Positions 47,513 through 56,302 of a stretch of 59,538 nucleotides of DNA are shown piece after piece. A program made the position numbers and the translations under genes. The stretch lies in NCBI GenBank assembly GCA_024401225.1, contig JAKSLM010000013.1, positions 1 through 59,538 of the forward strand, in the 5' to 3' direction. How positions within the stretch are numbered: position 1 is the first letter of the stretch; each line of letters opens with the position of its first letter. The notes under the pieces are model-generated. The model did not search any database. It saw only the letters and a program-made list of their open reading frames with translations, and was not told where the DNA came from. The stretch is from Bacteroidaceae bacterium (GTDB taxonomy: Bacteria > Bacteroidota > Bacteroidia > Bacteroidales > Bacteroidaceae).

Positions 47513-47809
47513 TTACAGGCTCCAATCAATCCTTACCACCTTACCATCCCTTTCGAGAAACACCAGTGGCACAGAGTGATACCATTCCTGACAGAACATC
47601 TCCACCATGCGGCGAGCCACCATAGCCACCACCACGTTCGAGAACTTCACCTCGTACCGTACGCTCGTCCCGATCAGTTCCGTAAGCTTCTTCATCAGCT
47701 CATTCTGGTGCTTAGGGGCGAGAGCCGAGACCATCTCCTTGAAGTCAGCCTCATGCTCCACCGTGATCCCCATGAACCAACGCTTACTACCACGTTTCTT
47801 GTTTTTCAT
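47513..47809 (-). CDS. Unknown 98-residue island protein
   Basis: Not recognised. A basic N-terminus ('MKNKKRGSKRWFMGI') is followed by mostly helical sequence and a final strand ('VPLVFLERDGKVVRIDW'). It is soluble and has no motif. It is one of three small genes of one orientation between the replication and BRO genes. Confidence 0.55.
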   Translation of the reverse strand: MKNKKRGSKRWFMGITVEHEADFKEMVSALAPKHQNELMKKLTELIGTSVRYEVKFSNVVVAMVARRMVEMFCQEWYHSVPLVFLERDGKVVRIDWSL

Positions 47810-47898
47810 GATCCACCTCTTACTTATTACTTAATGTCTCTCCGCATGGTCTTTTCTCCCCCTAATGGGGGAGGTGCCCAAAGGGCGGAGAGGGTCTT

Positions 47899-48171
47899 CT
47901 ATTTCTCCCACGCATTGCACATTCCGATCAGCAGCACCTTGTGGAAATCGAAGTACAGTCCATCCTTCCTACGCTCCAGAAGCATAGCGAGGTCGGCGCC
48001 TCCGGTATATTCCTCAAACAGTTCCTTGATGCGCTTAGCCCACCAAGGCTTGATAGCCGAGAAGATAGGATCCATGCAAGCAAGGATCTCGAGTGCTCTA
48101 CCTTCCGAGCCAGCCTCATGGTTGCTTTCGAAACCAATGTCCTTGAGAATTGAAACATATTCTTTTTTCAT
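47899..48171 (-). CDS. Unknown 90-residue island protein
   Basis: Not recognised. Helical, with 'WWAKRIKELFEEYTGGADLAM' in the middle and ending 'GMCNAWEK'. It lies 40 bases after the BRO gene on the same strand, so it is probably co-transcribed with it. The stop is next to the repeat copy at 47881. Confidence 0.55.
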   Translation of the reverse strand: MKKEYVSILKDIGFESNHEAGSEGRALEILACMDPIFSAIKPWWAKRIKELFEEYTGGADLAMLLERRKDGLYFDFHKVLLIGMCNAWEK

Positions 48172-48211
48172 GATTGTTATAGTTTTAATTTATTATTGTT
48201 ATTACTTGTTT

Positions 48212-48985
48212 TTACGCAGCCATTTCGTTAAACAAACTGTGAATGAACTCCTTGCCTCGCTCCGTCCATACCAGATAGGTGTCGGTCCAGAGCACATCGC
48301 CAAACAGGTTCTCGCCCTTCTTCGTGCGGTATGCCTCGTAACCCTTCTTCAGGTACTCAGCGTAGAGCATCCAGCATCCCGAAGGCGAACGGTAGATGAT
48401 GCGCATCTTGTGAAGCCAGTGCTGCAACTGCTGAACGGTCATCGAGAGCGACTTGGCAACCTGTGTCATGGTGTAGCAGGTTGGTGACATCAGCACTTCC
48501 TCGGCATACTCAGCTTTTGGTGCCAGACGAGCAATCTCAATGTCCTGTTCAGCCAACTCCTGCTTCTGCACCTCTACGGTCTTCATCAAGATCTTCACCG
48601 CCTTAGCGAGAATCGTCTTCTCGTCGTCCTCACGGCTCACCGGAATGTAGCCGCCCGTCTTGCGAATCTGAGGAAGGACAACCTCGAACACCCAGTTCTG
48701 GAACTGCTCAGCCTCCTGCTTACGGCTCTGGAAAATACAACGGTAGAGGTTCGCCTCATCGATGTAGGTCATCTTCTGCATCACCATCGCGCCGTGTTGG
48801 TTGTAGGTAGGGGTGTCGATAGTAACTACGCCCCTCTGCTGGAGTCTTTTCTTCACGTCACGAGGATTGTTAATCTCCAATGCCTTGCAAACATCGCTCA
48901 AACAGAACCACTCCTTGCCTTCGTTCTGGCAGATGCGAATCTGTCCGAACTGCTCGTGGTTAAAAACTTGAATCTTTGTATTCAT
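48212..48985 (-). CDS. BRO-N/KilAC phage antirepressor
   Basis: A 257-residue protein. Residues 1-115 are a Bro-N domain ('FCLSDVCKALEINNPRDV', 'YIDEANLYRCIFQSRK', 'FQNWVFEVVLPQIRKTGGY'). A coiled-coil stretch is at about 130-160, and a KilAC-like domain at 165-250 ('MTQVAKSLSMTVQQLQHWL'). Such proteins lift repression during prophage induction. It has its own promoter (49123-49130) and a leader of about 130 bases, and heads the minus-strand lower operon. Confidence 0.88.
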   Translation of the reverse strand: MNTKIQVFNHEQFGQIRICQNEGKEWFCLSDVCKALEINNPRDVKKRLQQRGVVTIDTPTYNQHGAMVMQKMTYIDEANLYRCIFQSRKQEAEQFQNWVFEVVLPQIRKTGGYIPVSREDDEKTILAKAVKILMKTVEVQKQELAEQDIEIARLAPKAEYAEEVLMSPTCYTMTQVAKSLSMTVQQLQHWLHKMRIIYRSPSGCWMLYAEYLKKGYEAYRTKKGENLFGDVLWTDTYLVWTERGKEFIHSLFNEMAA

Positions 48986-49122
48986 ACGCGATTCTTTGTT
49001 TTACGTCGTGTCCTTGAGCACGACCTTTATATTATTATTAATAATGTGTAACTGAGATCTTGTTGTTGCGTCCAAAATGTCAAAGAGCGAATGATTGATG
49101 CATTTCCGTCTCAATCTGGGTG

Positions 49123-49153
49123 CAAAAGTAAAGGGTCACTTTGAACTCGCAAT
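49123..49153 (-). promoter_or_regulatory. Promoter of the antirepressor gene
   Basis: Minus-strand TACTTTTG (49130-49123, exact) with ATTG (49153-49150) 19 bases upstream. The 14-base direct repeat (49151-49164) overlaps the -33 element. Confidence 0.65.
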
Positions 49154-49164
49154 AGACCACCAAA
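49151..49164. repeat. 14-base direct repeat, left copy
   Basis: AATAGACCACCAAA, identical to 56783-56796. The pair brackets the nine-gene operon and its terminators and promoter (7.6 kb apart). Confidence 0.8.
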
Positions 49165-49189
49165 AATAATTTCAAGAAAAGTTAGAAAT

Positions 49190-49229
49190 AAAAATATCCG
49201 CTTGTAGCTCAATTTGTTACAAACGGATA
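49190..49229 (-). terminator. Second terminator of the defence operon
   Basis: TATCCG-c-TTGTA (49195-49206) pairs with TACAA-a-CGGATA (49218-49229). Read on the minus strand it is followed by TTTTTATTT. Confidence 0.8.
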
Positions 49230-49239
49230 AATACAAAAG

Positions 49240-49281
49240 AAAAAATGGTGAATTTCCACTGCGGTCAGCGAAAGTTCACCA
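49240..49281 (-). terminator. First terminator of the defence operon
   Basis: TGGTGAA (49246-49252) pairs with TTCACCA (49275-49281). On the minus strand TTTTTTCTTTTG follows. Confidence 0.8.
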
Positions 49282-49309
49282 TTAGTTCAGTAAAAGTCAG
49301 TATGTCGTA

Positions 49310-50011
49310 TTATTCCATGCTTTCAAGGCGTGGGAATTTCTCCTTTATCTTCGTGCGGAAATTGTCAAACGAACCCTTTGCGGTAAGATTGATAACAGGA
49401 GCAAAGAATGTCGTGTATGCCTTTCTGGATGGAATAAGCGTCAAGTCATGATTCGTGTAGTAGTTCTTTAGTACCGAAACAAGTGTGTCATTTCCTGGTT
49501 TCTCGTTACGCTTAATCACCTTCGCAACCTCATCCTTCAGATCATCAATCACGTCTTTCAGTTTCTGCTTTCTTGTGTTGATGTCATTGCCTGCTACGAA
49601 CTCAAACAACTGAGCAGGAAAGTTCTCAAACTCACAAAGCGCAATTGAAGGCATCGCTGGAGGCAGTTCGTTGAAGACAGATGAGTTGTCCTGCAAGTGT
49701 CGTTGAATAGCATAGAGACGGCTGTCGTACTTTCCGTCTTGCATCAGTTCCAGCAACTCCACAAGCATCTCCTTCTTGTCTTCGTTTTCAGCAGCATAAC
49801 GAGCAAAGGCAATCTCAATATCAGAATAAGAAATTCGTTCTGCAAGTTCCTCGTTCTGTCGGCGTATGCGCGAGATAAGCCCAGAAGCGTGAGCACACAA
49901 GAGCCAAGAACCCTCTTCATCAGCTTGGTTGATGATGGGGTTACTTTCCTCTTGCAATGCCCATAGTGCTGCACGAGTTTCATGTTCTTCGTAATTGAAT
50001 ATCTTGTTCAT
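49310..50011 (-). CDS. Unknown 233-residue protein, last gene of the defence operon
   Basis: Not recognised. Mostly helical and acidic. Residues 1-120 have no known motif; about 150-180 look like a coiled coil ('TRKQKLKDVIDDLKDEVAKV'); the C-terminus is basic ('GSFDNFRTKIKEKFPRLES'). No membrane segment, no nuclease or ATPase motif. It starts 2 bases after the previous stop, so it is almost certainly co-expressed and may form a complex with the 235-residue protein. Confidence 0.75.
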   Translation of the reverse strand: MNKIFNYEEHETRAALWALQEESNPIINQADEEGSWLLCAHASGLISRIRRQNEELAERISYSDIEIAFARYAAENEDKKEMLVELLELMQDGKYDSRLYAIQRHLQDNSSVFNELPPAMPSIALCEFENFPAQLFEFVAGNDINTRKQKLKDVIDDLKDEVAKVIKRNEKPGNDTLVSVLKNYYTNHDLTLIPSRKAYTTFFAPVINLTAKGSFDNFRTKIKEKFPRLESME

Positions 50012-50013
50012 AC

Positions 50014-50721
50014 TTACCAGTCGAAATTGTCGTTTTGTTCCTCAGTTATCTTCCTACGCCTTACGTCTTCTTCAAAAGCAGCTGTGATAACTTCTAAGAG
50101 TTTGTGTCTTTTGTTATCAATTCGTCCCAACCAACTCTCCACCATCTCCAAACTGAACCCATGAGTAATGGTGTTCCAAGTAGAATGTGAAAGCGAAGAA
50201 AGAATGTCAATGTCTGGAATGAAAGATGCCCAATCAACCTTGTACTGCTTTGACTTCTCTGTTCGCAACGAGCAGAAATACTTATAAAGTCGGGAGTCGA
50301 GTGCTGTCTGTGCACAATACAATTGCATCAAGTCGGCAAACTTGTATGCTTCATGCGTAATCTCTTTCTGCAAGGAGAGGATGTGCATAGCCAAACAAAG
50401 AGCCATCGAACTTTGCTCGTTTGACGTTGTGTAAATCCTTATTGATTCTAGGAAGTCATTTATCGTCAGCCATTCAACGCTACTCTTCTCGGTGTCTATC
50501 TCAAGGGGAGTTTCGTAAACTTGTAAACAGATGCCGTATGCCAATTGAAGCAAATCAACCTTGTCAATATCATGATTGGGATTGAATTGCGTCTGTTTCA
50601 GCAAGGGTGTTAATTCCTTTACCAGAAGTTTGTTCAACTCCAGTTCATCACCATTTACATGCTGAAAGGCTGCACGATCAGGACGCATTGCAAGAACGCG
50701 TTCTACATAAAGTCCGTTCAT
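50014..50721 (-). CDS. Unknown 235-residue protein of the defence operon
   Basis: Not recognised. All-helical appearance, with 'LLQLAYGICLQVYETPLEI', 'SSMALCLAMHILSLQKEI' and 'YKYFCSLRTEKSKQYKVDW'. No catalytic motif is visible. Its start overlaps the end of the three-Cys gene by 4 bases (ATGA type), which implies coupled translation and matched amounts of the two proteins. Confidence 0.75.
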   Translation of the reverse strand: MNGLYVERVLAMRPDRAAFQHVNGDELELNKLLVKELTPLLKQTQFNPNHDIDKVDLLQLAYGICLQVYETPLEIDTEKSSVEWLTINDFLESIRIYTTSNEQSSMALCLAMHILSLQKEITHEAYKFADLMQLYCAQTALDSRLYKYFCSLRTEKSKQYKVDWASFIPDIDILSSLSHSTWNTITHGFSLEMVESWLGRIDNKRHKLLEVITAAFEEDVRRRKITEEQNDNFDW

Positions 50722-51461
50722 TGCTTGCCTCCTTTCTCCTTTGGCAACTCCTGGCAGACCTTTCCTTCAAGCAATTTGCCGTTTACGTGCTTGTTGCTCT
50801 TCACTCCGTCCTTGCTCCAGGTTCCCCATTGCTTAAAGAAGAAAGGAACCTTGGCAGCATTCGCCTGACGCTTGATGTTCAATACCCATGCTTCCTGCAT
50901 AGGACGAGCTTTCACGCCACTTTCACCACCAACAATCACCCATTCAATGCCTTCGAGATTCATTTCTCCAAGGTCGCTGAGCAATGGCTCGCACGAAAGG
51001 AAATGCACCGTTGCAGGAATCTGACGCAGGTAATCCATACGGAACTTTGTGCGTTCTTCCTCAACAGTCACACCAAGCCAAGCATTAGCCGGAGCCGTTC
51101 GTGTAGCAAAGTATTCAGCCATACGTTCGGCTCGTTTGGTCAGTATCTGGTAACGATGCTGAGGCGTTTCGCGTATTGTCTGCATCACTCTATCCACGAA
51201 CTCAAAAGGCACATCCTTGTGGAAAAGGTCGCCCATTGAGCATACAAACACCATCGACTTCGCACGCCACTTCTTTGGCTCGTCTAGGTCTTCTGGGTGG
51301 AGAGTCAAAGTAAATCCATTCTGGTACTTTGGCTTATGCATACCCTTCAATCTACGAGCCATCACTTCCGCATAACAGTTACGACAACCCTCTGATTGCT
51401 TCGTGCAACCAGTAACAGGGTTCCATGTCTTATCTGTCCATTCTATCTTCGATGTAGCCAT
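50718..51461 (-). CDS. Three-Cys-motif (phage Gp37/Gp68, DUF5131) protein
   Basis: A 247-residue protein. The three cysteines C19-x6-C26-x2-C29 ('CTKQSEGCRNCYAE') open a TIM-barrel-like domain with 'FVCSMGDLFHKDVP', 'RYQILTKRAERM', 'LGVTVEEE', 'FLSCEPLL' and 'WVIVGGESG', all diagnostic of the Gp37/Gp68 family. The fold resembles radical-SAM enzymes, but the cysteine spacing differs from the usual C-x3-C-x2-C. Its partner TcmP is encoded just upstream (2-base gap). The biochemical reaction is unknown. Confidence 0.88.
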   Translation of the reverse strand: MATSKIEWTDKTWNPVTGCTKQSEGCRNCYAEVMARRLKGMHKPKYQNGFTLTLHPEDLDEPKKWRAKSMVFVCSMGDLFHKDVPFEFVDRVMQTIRETPQHRYQILTKRAERMAEYFATRTAPANAWLGVTVEEERTKFRMDYLRQIPATVHFLSCEPLLSDLGEMNLEGIEWVIVGGESGVKARPMQEAWVLNIKRQANAAKVPFFFKQWGTWSKDGVKSNKHVNGKLLEGKVCQELPKEKGGKQ

Positions 51462-51463
51462 AC

Positions 51464-52645
51464 TTAATCGTGATTTACAAAGGTGAGTATGCAGTTATCG
51501 TTAATGAGAACGGTTACCACGTGTTTCTTGTCATCGGTAAATCTTGACTGTAAAGCTCCCTTGCTGTAGAGTGAGCGCAAAGCCATTGCATAATGCATAC
51601 GGCAGAACTTGGTTTCCTTTTGGTCTTCGTCAAAGAGTTTCTGAGCACTAATTGTCTGATTGGCATATTTTTTCCAAAGCCTTTTTGCAAGTGTCTCAAT
51701 TGGCATACGGCGCAACTCCTCTTCAAACAGACTTTGTGGACGGTTATCCATCTTCGCGTCGAATGTATAAGTATTGCTTTCGGCATCAAAGGCAGCTCCT
51801 ACATTGTCAAAATCGTTGTAAATCTGCTTAATCAGTTCATAGCCCTTAGGACCTTTCGTAATGTGCAGAATGAAGTGGCTCGTAGTGTTGATGTCTTCCT
51901 CTTGAAACTTGAAGGCTGTATAAAACACGTGTCCCAACTTACGTTTGAACTCTTCGCCAATGCCGTTGATGATGACTTGAAGCCTTTCGCCAAGTGTCCG
52001 CTTCGTGCGTATGTCAATCTTTACTTGGTCAAAAGTAGTAGGCAGAAGATTGCGAAGATCCTCCTCAAACTTTGGGTTGTCAAGTGCAGGATTGATACGC
52101 TTTGAGTTGATGAAGATGAACACCTCATTGCCCCAACTCTTCATGAAGTCGGTGAGCACGTCCGTGTGTATTGCCTTGTAGCCGAAAGGGTCAATAAACA
52201 AAACCGAAGGACACTCATTATAAATTCTGCCGCTTTGATTCTGTTTCATCCAGCTTGTACGAAGGAACTTGTCAATTTCGGGTTCTTCACCAACCTTACT
52301 ATGACCAAAATGAGGACGGAAGCCAAAATCCGTCTGAGAGAACCGTTGATAAAAATTCTCCTTAAGTTTATCTGACCAGTAAGCGTCGTTGAACACCATC
52401 CACAGGCGTTGGCGCAGAAAATCCATACGATGACAGTTGCGAGCCAACAAAATAGGTGTTGACTCCTGACCGTCCTCATACACACCAGGGCCAGAGAAAA
52501 GGTCAAAGTACCCAAACCGCTCAGGCATGTGCTTCGAAGCAATAATCTGGCAATAGTGTGGGAAGTACTCCGACACAATCCTTGCCTTAATCCTCGAATT
52601 TGCCTTCTGCTGGTCAAAGAAGTTTATATTGTCGTTTGATGCCAT
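51464..52645 (-). CDS. tcmP: TcmP, partner of the three-Cys-motif protein (methyltransferase-like)
   Basis: A 393-residue protein. 'YFDLFSGPGVYEDG' (residues 47-60) resembles the S-adenosylmethionine-binding motif I of class I methyltransferases, and 'VLFIDPFGYKAI' further on fits a motif IV-like site. The C-terminal 100 residues are basic and may form a winged helix ('LAKRLWKKYANQTISAQKLF'). TcmP genes are habitually next to a three-Cys-motif gene, as here. AAGAAAGGAAATAA before the ATG is a usable ribosome site. The target is unknown. Confidence 0.82.
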   Translation of the reverse strand: MASNDNINFFDQQKANSRIKARIVSEYFPHYCQIIASKHMPERFGYFDLFSGPGVYEDGQESTPILLARNCHRMDFLRQRLWMVFNDAYWSDKLKENFYQRFSQTDFGFRPHFGHSKVGEEPEIDKFLRTSWMKQNQSGRIYNECPSVLFIDPFGYKAIHTDVLTDFMKSWGNEVFIFINSKRINPALDNPKFEEDLRNLLPTTFDQVKIDIRTKRTLGERLQVIINGIGEEFKRKLGHVFYTAFKFQEEDINTTSHFILHITKGPKGYELIKQIYNDFDNVGAAFDAESNTYTFDAKMDNRPQSLFEEELRRMPIETLAKRLWKKYANQTISAQKLFDEDQKETKFCRMHYAMALRSLYSKGALQSRFTDDKKHVVTVLINDNCILTFVNHD

Positions 52646-52662
52646 TTATTTCCTTTCTTGAT

Positions 52663-52767
52663 TTATTTTGTTTTTGGCTGAGGAGTTGGGCGATAACTTG
52701 GCAATTTCTTTTCATTCTGTCTATAATCACCAGAAGGCATTTCTGTTGTTTTCTTATCGTTTGCCAT
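52663..52767 (-). CDS. Possible 34-residue protein between SLATT and TcmP genes
   Basis: The ATG at 52767 lies one base after the SLATT stop (TAA-A-ATG), and the frame runs to a TAA at 52663. The peptide is basic and proline-rich at the end ('KKLPSYRPTPQPKTK') and disordered in look. The stop-start junction suggests translational coupling. It could also be a spacer; similarity to proteins is not known. Confidence 0.4.
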   Translation of the reverse strand: MANDKKTTEMPSGDYRQNEKKLPSYRPTPQPKTK

Positions 52768-52768
52768 T

Positions 52769-53281
52769 TTAATCTTCAATATTATACTTGACGCTCAGCG
52801 TCTCTTTTGTCATTTTATTAGCTTCGTCAATCACCTCCTTTGAAAACTCAAAGCCGTCATCATCGTCAAAGAACTCATTTTCAGTAATACGTTTCTTCAG
52901 GTGAGTCAATTGTTGTCTTGCCTCATCTTCCGCTATTCGTTTATCCTTTACCTTAAACCATAGTTCCTCTAATTCAAGAAACAAAGCCTCTTGTTTGTAG
53001 CAATGGGTGTTGAGCGTGTGGACGTGCTTGTTAAATGGGAACAGAGGTTTTAGAGCAGTAATGACTTGTGAAAGTGCTATTATAAAGCCCCATATTTTGC
53101 CATATTCGCTCCAAATTGCCCAACCGGCAATACTACTTGACGATGTTACTGCCAGAAAAACATTCATCCACTTGTCACGACCACGTTGTTTTTTTACCAT
53201 TAGAGCCATGCAGTCGGCATGAAATCTGCAATCTCGGAACTCAACCTTTACGATTTCTTCCAATGTCTGTTTCTTCGCCAT
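52769..53281 (-). CDS. SLATT-like two-helix membrane protein
   Basis: A 170-residue protein. A helical N-terminus (1-37) is followed by two membrane helices at about 39-57 and 62-82 and then a long charged helical region (90-165, 'LELEELWFKVKDKRIAEDEA'). This is the layout of SLATT proteins, predicted pore-forming effectors found with nucleotide-signal defence systems. No SLOG, CD-NTase or TIR gene is adjacent. The start follows the methyltransferase stop with no gap. Here it may kill or arrest the cell when restriction fails (inference). Confidence 0.6.
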   Translation of the reverse strand: MAKKQTLEEIVKVEFRDCRFHADCMALMVKKQRGRDKWMNVFLAVTSSSSIAGWAIWSEYGKIWGFIIALSQVITALKPLFPFNKHVHTLNTHCYKQEALFLELEELWFKVKDKRIAEDEARQQLTHLKKRITENEFFDDDDGFEFSKEVIDEANKMTKETLSVKYNIED

Positions 53282-54733
53282 CTATAAAGCTCCTTCCTTG
53301 TCAACGATTATCAGTCGGTTGATCTTTTCGCCATTTTCTTTTAACCATGCGACTACTGCCTGAGCGGTCAGGGCATCCTTTACCTCTGCTTTCACTCCAA
53401 CGATGTTGATTGGAGGCATAGTGATGACTTTGGCACCTTTCTCAACGAGCGAGTTTAAGGCATCAGCCACAAGGTTGTTGACATTCTCGGGAGTAGGATC
53501 AGTTGTGCCAGGGTTGTTGTAGAGGTACTCTGCAACATGAACGCCTTCGTGAGGAGTGGATTTGAACTCATCGTAAGACGCTGAAATGTTGTTGAAACCT
53601 CCCTTTACGAATGCAGCAACACCATCTGCCCAGAAGCTTTCAACATCGAACACGTTGCCACGAGCGATGTAGAGCTTCTCGTGAAACTCCGTTGGGTACA
53701 TTGGCGCACGATAACGACCATATTGAGGGGCATCCTCGCATACCATTGTTGCCTCTGTGTTGACACCTTCAAAGAGATCAAGCATGTCAAGGAAAGATAA
53801 TTGTTTAGTTGAAGGTCGCTTTGCTTTGTATTCGTGTCTAGCCTCTCCTGAATACCTAAAAATGGCATCGGCTACGAAATAACCAAGATTTACAGGTACA
53901 GCATTGCCTATCATCTGTTCGATGTTGGTCTTAGTTCCATCAAACGAAAAATCTTCGGGGAATGTCTGAATCATGCTACGTTCCCGAGTCGTAAGTGGAC
54001 GCACTCCTTCCAAAGAGTTTACAGGATCCCCAGGGTGCAGATTGTAGCCTTTAGGCATAGGACGATTTACACCACGAATGGTCGCGCTTGGTTCGTCCGT
54101 GCTGAAAATACCACGGCGAACGTAACTGCGAGGGTGACGATAATAATACTTTATGTCCAGCTTGTCACCGAAGTATTCTGCTACACTCATTTCGTGGTCA
54201 GCAAGATTCTCACGTATGGTTGTTTGCATGAAGTCATTCTCTGCGCCTAAACGTCCTATCATTACAAAACGCTTACGACGCTGAGGAACACCACATAAAG
54301 CGGCATTCAAAACTGTGTAGCTTGTGCCATAACCTGCCTCATGAAAAATTGCGAGGGCATCCTGCAACTTTTGCGTTTTAGTTATGCGCTCCACATTTTC
54401 CATGACGAACCATTGAGGGCGAATAGATGCAATAATACGTGCATAGCATACCGTAAGGTCGCCGCGTCCATTGTTCTCGTCACGTTTTCCTGCTGACGAA
54501 AAGTCTTGGCATGGGGGACCACCAATAATCATGTCTGGAGCAAAGGTGCGAATTTTCTCTACCGAGCCTTCTACATCCATAAGGTCAGCATGTAATGCCG
54601 GATGGCTAAAATTGTTGCGGTAAACGGTAAGTGCATCCTGCCAGTTGTCAAAACCAGCAACGACTTCCATTCCAGCCTTCTCAAAACCAAGGCTAAGACC
54701 TCCGCATCCGCAGAACAAATCTACAACTCTCAT
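53282..54733 (-). CDS. DNA (cytosine-5) methyltransferase with C-terminal extension
   Basis: A 483-residue protein. C5-methyltransferase motifs are complete: I 'DLFCGCGGLSLGFEKAG' (4-20), IV 'GGPPCQDFSSAGKR' with the catalytic Cys, VI 'MENVERI', VIII 'QRRKRFVMIG', and X 'NAVPVNLGYFVADAI' ending near 290. The remaining 190 residues are unusual: 344-483 has the order of a macro domain ('YIARGNVFDVE', 'GAKVITMPPINIVGV', 'INRLIIVDKEG') without the usual Gly/Asn-rich ADP-ribose loop. It should protect the host from the nuclease upstream. Recognition sequence unknown. Confidence 0.92.
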   Translation of the reverse strand: MRVVDLFCGCGGLSLGFEKAGMEVVAGFDNWQDALTVYRNNFSHPALHADLMDVEGSVEKIRTFAPDMIIGGPPCQDFSSAGKRDENNGRGDLTVCYARIIASIRPQWFVMENVERITKTQKLQDALAIFHEAGYGTSYTVLNAALCGVPQRRKRFVMIGRLGAENDFMQTTIRENLADHEMSVAEYFGDKLDIKYYYRHPRSYVRRGIFSTDEPSATIRGVNRPMPKGYNLHPGDPVNSLEGVRPLTTRERSMIQTFPEDFSFDGTKTNIEQMIGNAVPVNLGYFVADAIFRYSGEARHEYKAKRPSTKQLSFLDMLDLFEGVNTEATMVCEDAPQYGRYRAPMYPTEFHEKLYIARGNVFDVESFWADGVAAFVKGGFNNISASYDEFKSTPHEGVHVAEYLYNNPGTTDPTPENVNNLVADALNSLVEKGAKVITMPPINIVGVKAEVKDALTAQAVVAWLKENGEKINRLIIVDKEGAL

Positions 54734-54748
54734 TATTTGAGGTAATAC

Positions 54749-56302
54749 TTAATTAAACAGATCTGGGCTACTTACAATTACAGCATCAAAACGTCTCTCA
54801 GGGCTTAGGAAATTCTGGCCGCCACCCAAAATGATGTTTTTGATTTCACTCTTCTTGATTCTTGGGTGAGTCAATTCGGCACAAGTGAGGAACTGGTGGC
54901 TACGTTGTCCAGGAAGAGAAAAGGCTTTATCATTTGCAGTATCGTACGAATGATCTTTGACTATCTTGACATAATCAAATTTTCCATAGGTAACGTATTC
55001 CCATAACATTAGATAGACCCAGATTATTGCTCGTTGGAATCGTGTTATCGTGCTATTGTTTGCTGCATCGTCATCTACGCAACACATTTGAAGAGTTGCC
55101 AAATTTGACCACACAAACACATCAAGACAGTCGTCAGCCAATCTTGCAGCCTTACCTTCTGTCTTCCATACAGGTTGGAGAATGAGCGGAGTTTGATGGT
55201 CAGCCATATCCTTGGCTACATTTAAGACGGCATCACGGATCATCGCATATCTTGGAGCAACATCACCTACATCTCCCCAGTGATTGATTTTAGGAACTGT
55301 CAAAAGCATATTACGCAAGCGTTCTTTATCCTGAGCCGAAGAATAATGCTTACAAATGCTACAAGCAAGGAAACAAATCGTAGGTGGACGCACTACAATC
55401 TCACAACTATAATTATCCTCAGTACGTTTTGCTGTCGTATTATCAGGCAATGCGGTAAGTTTAACTTCAAGACCACGTAACGGCAGATTGGTGCTACGGT
55501 CAATCATTACAAGGTCAATATTTTCTTTCTTGTCGTTTTCTGTATCAGTATAATAGAACTGTTCGTAGGGGAAGAAACCAGCCTCAAAATTATAATAGGC
55601 ATTATCACTTAAGGGATTAATACCAAGAATATCCGTTCCGCTTATTGTACTATGGATGACCTTATTGTTTGAATCTGTACACAAGTACACCGCATCCATA
55701 CCCTTAGAAGACATGTATGCAACTAATGATGCAGGGAAAGAACTATTAAACTGGTTCTTACCCCAATATTTAGCCTTACTATAATCTCGGTTCGAATACT
55801 TTTGCCCAAACAGAGATGCTTTACTTTGTTTTGTCATATTTTTACTTATATTATTTACATCCTTAAAAGAAATGATATCCGATTTTATGTTACGGAGCTT
55901 TGATAAACTGGTTTTGTTAACAACAATAATTCGATAAAGATCATCGCCAAGATCTATAAGCATTAATCTATAACCATGTCTTTTAATTGCGGAGTCATAA
56001 CTTGCTATTGCATATAGAAGCCAATCTCCTCGTCGTGCAGCAGGATAAGCCCATGAGAAACAATTCCAATATAGGCTTCTATCAATTTCAAATCCTTGAA
56101 TGCCAAAATCCTTTAACCGTCTATTGATGAACGAATGTAACGGAGAGTCAAGATTCTCTGATGCCCAATCATGGCAGTTTATTATTGGCATTGAAAGAAT
56201 ATAGTTTGCAAAATCCTCTTCACCTGAGAAATGTGTTCTCGCATTTTGATATTCGTTTTCTGTTAATAGCTTAACAAGAAGTGTTCTATAGTTCTTGATC
56301 AT
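54749..56302 (-). CDS. Putative type II restriction endonuclease (HindVP-like)
   Basis: A 517-residue protein. The central region has a PD-(D/E)xK-like site: D263 in 'NIDLVMIDRS', then E279-V-K281 in 'LRGLEVKL'. Overall form and the neighbouring C5 methyltransferase suggest the HindVP family (GRCGYC cutters), from memory of that family and not from an alignment. It begins at the overlap TAATG with the broken gene upstream, and the methyltransferase starts 15 bases after its stop. If not HindVP, it is still likely a nuclease. Confidence 0.6.
   Translation of the reverse strand: MIKNYRTLLVKLLTENEYQNARTHFSGEEDFANYILSMPIINCHDWASENLDSPLHSFINRRLKDFGIQGFEIDRSLYWNCFSWAYPAARRGDWLLYAIASYDSAIKRHGYRLMLIDLGDDLYRIIVVNKTSLSKLRNIKSDIISFKDVNNISKNMTKQSKASLFGQKYSNRDYSKAKYWGKNQFNSSFPASLVAYMSSKGMDAVYLCTDSNNKVIHSTISGTDILGINPLSDNAYYNFEAGFFPYEQFYYTDTENDKKENIDLVMIDRSTNLPLRGLEVKLTALPDNTTAKRTEDNYSCEIVVRPPTICFLACSICKHYSSAQDKERLRNMLLTVPKINHWGDVGDVAPRYAMIRDAVLNVAKDMADHQTPLILQPVWKTEGKAARLADDCLDVFVWSNLATLQMCCVDDDAANNSTITRFQRAIIWVYLMLWEYVTYGKFDYVKIVKDHSYDTANDKAFSLPGQRSHQFLTCAELTHPRIKKSEIKNIILGGGQNFLSPERRFDAVIVSSPDLFN

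Larger units (their letters stand above)
43193..47897. repeat. 17-base repeat AAGGGCGGAGAGGGTCT, three copies
   Basis: Exact copies at 43193-43209, 43338-43354 and 47881-47897. Copies 1 and 3 are accompanied by 'CCGCATGG' and a TCCCCCTAATGGGGG hairpin. This is a dispersed intergenic repeat in the island, possibly acting as a terminator. Confidence 0.8.
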
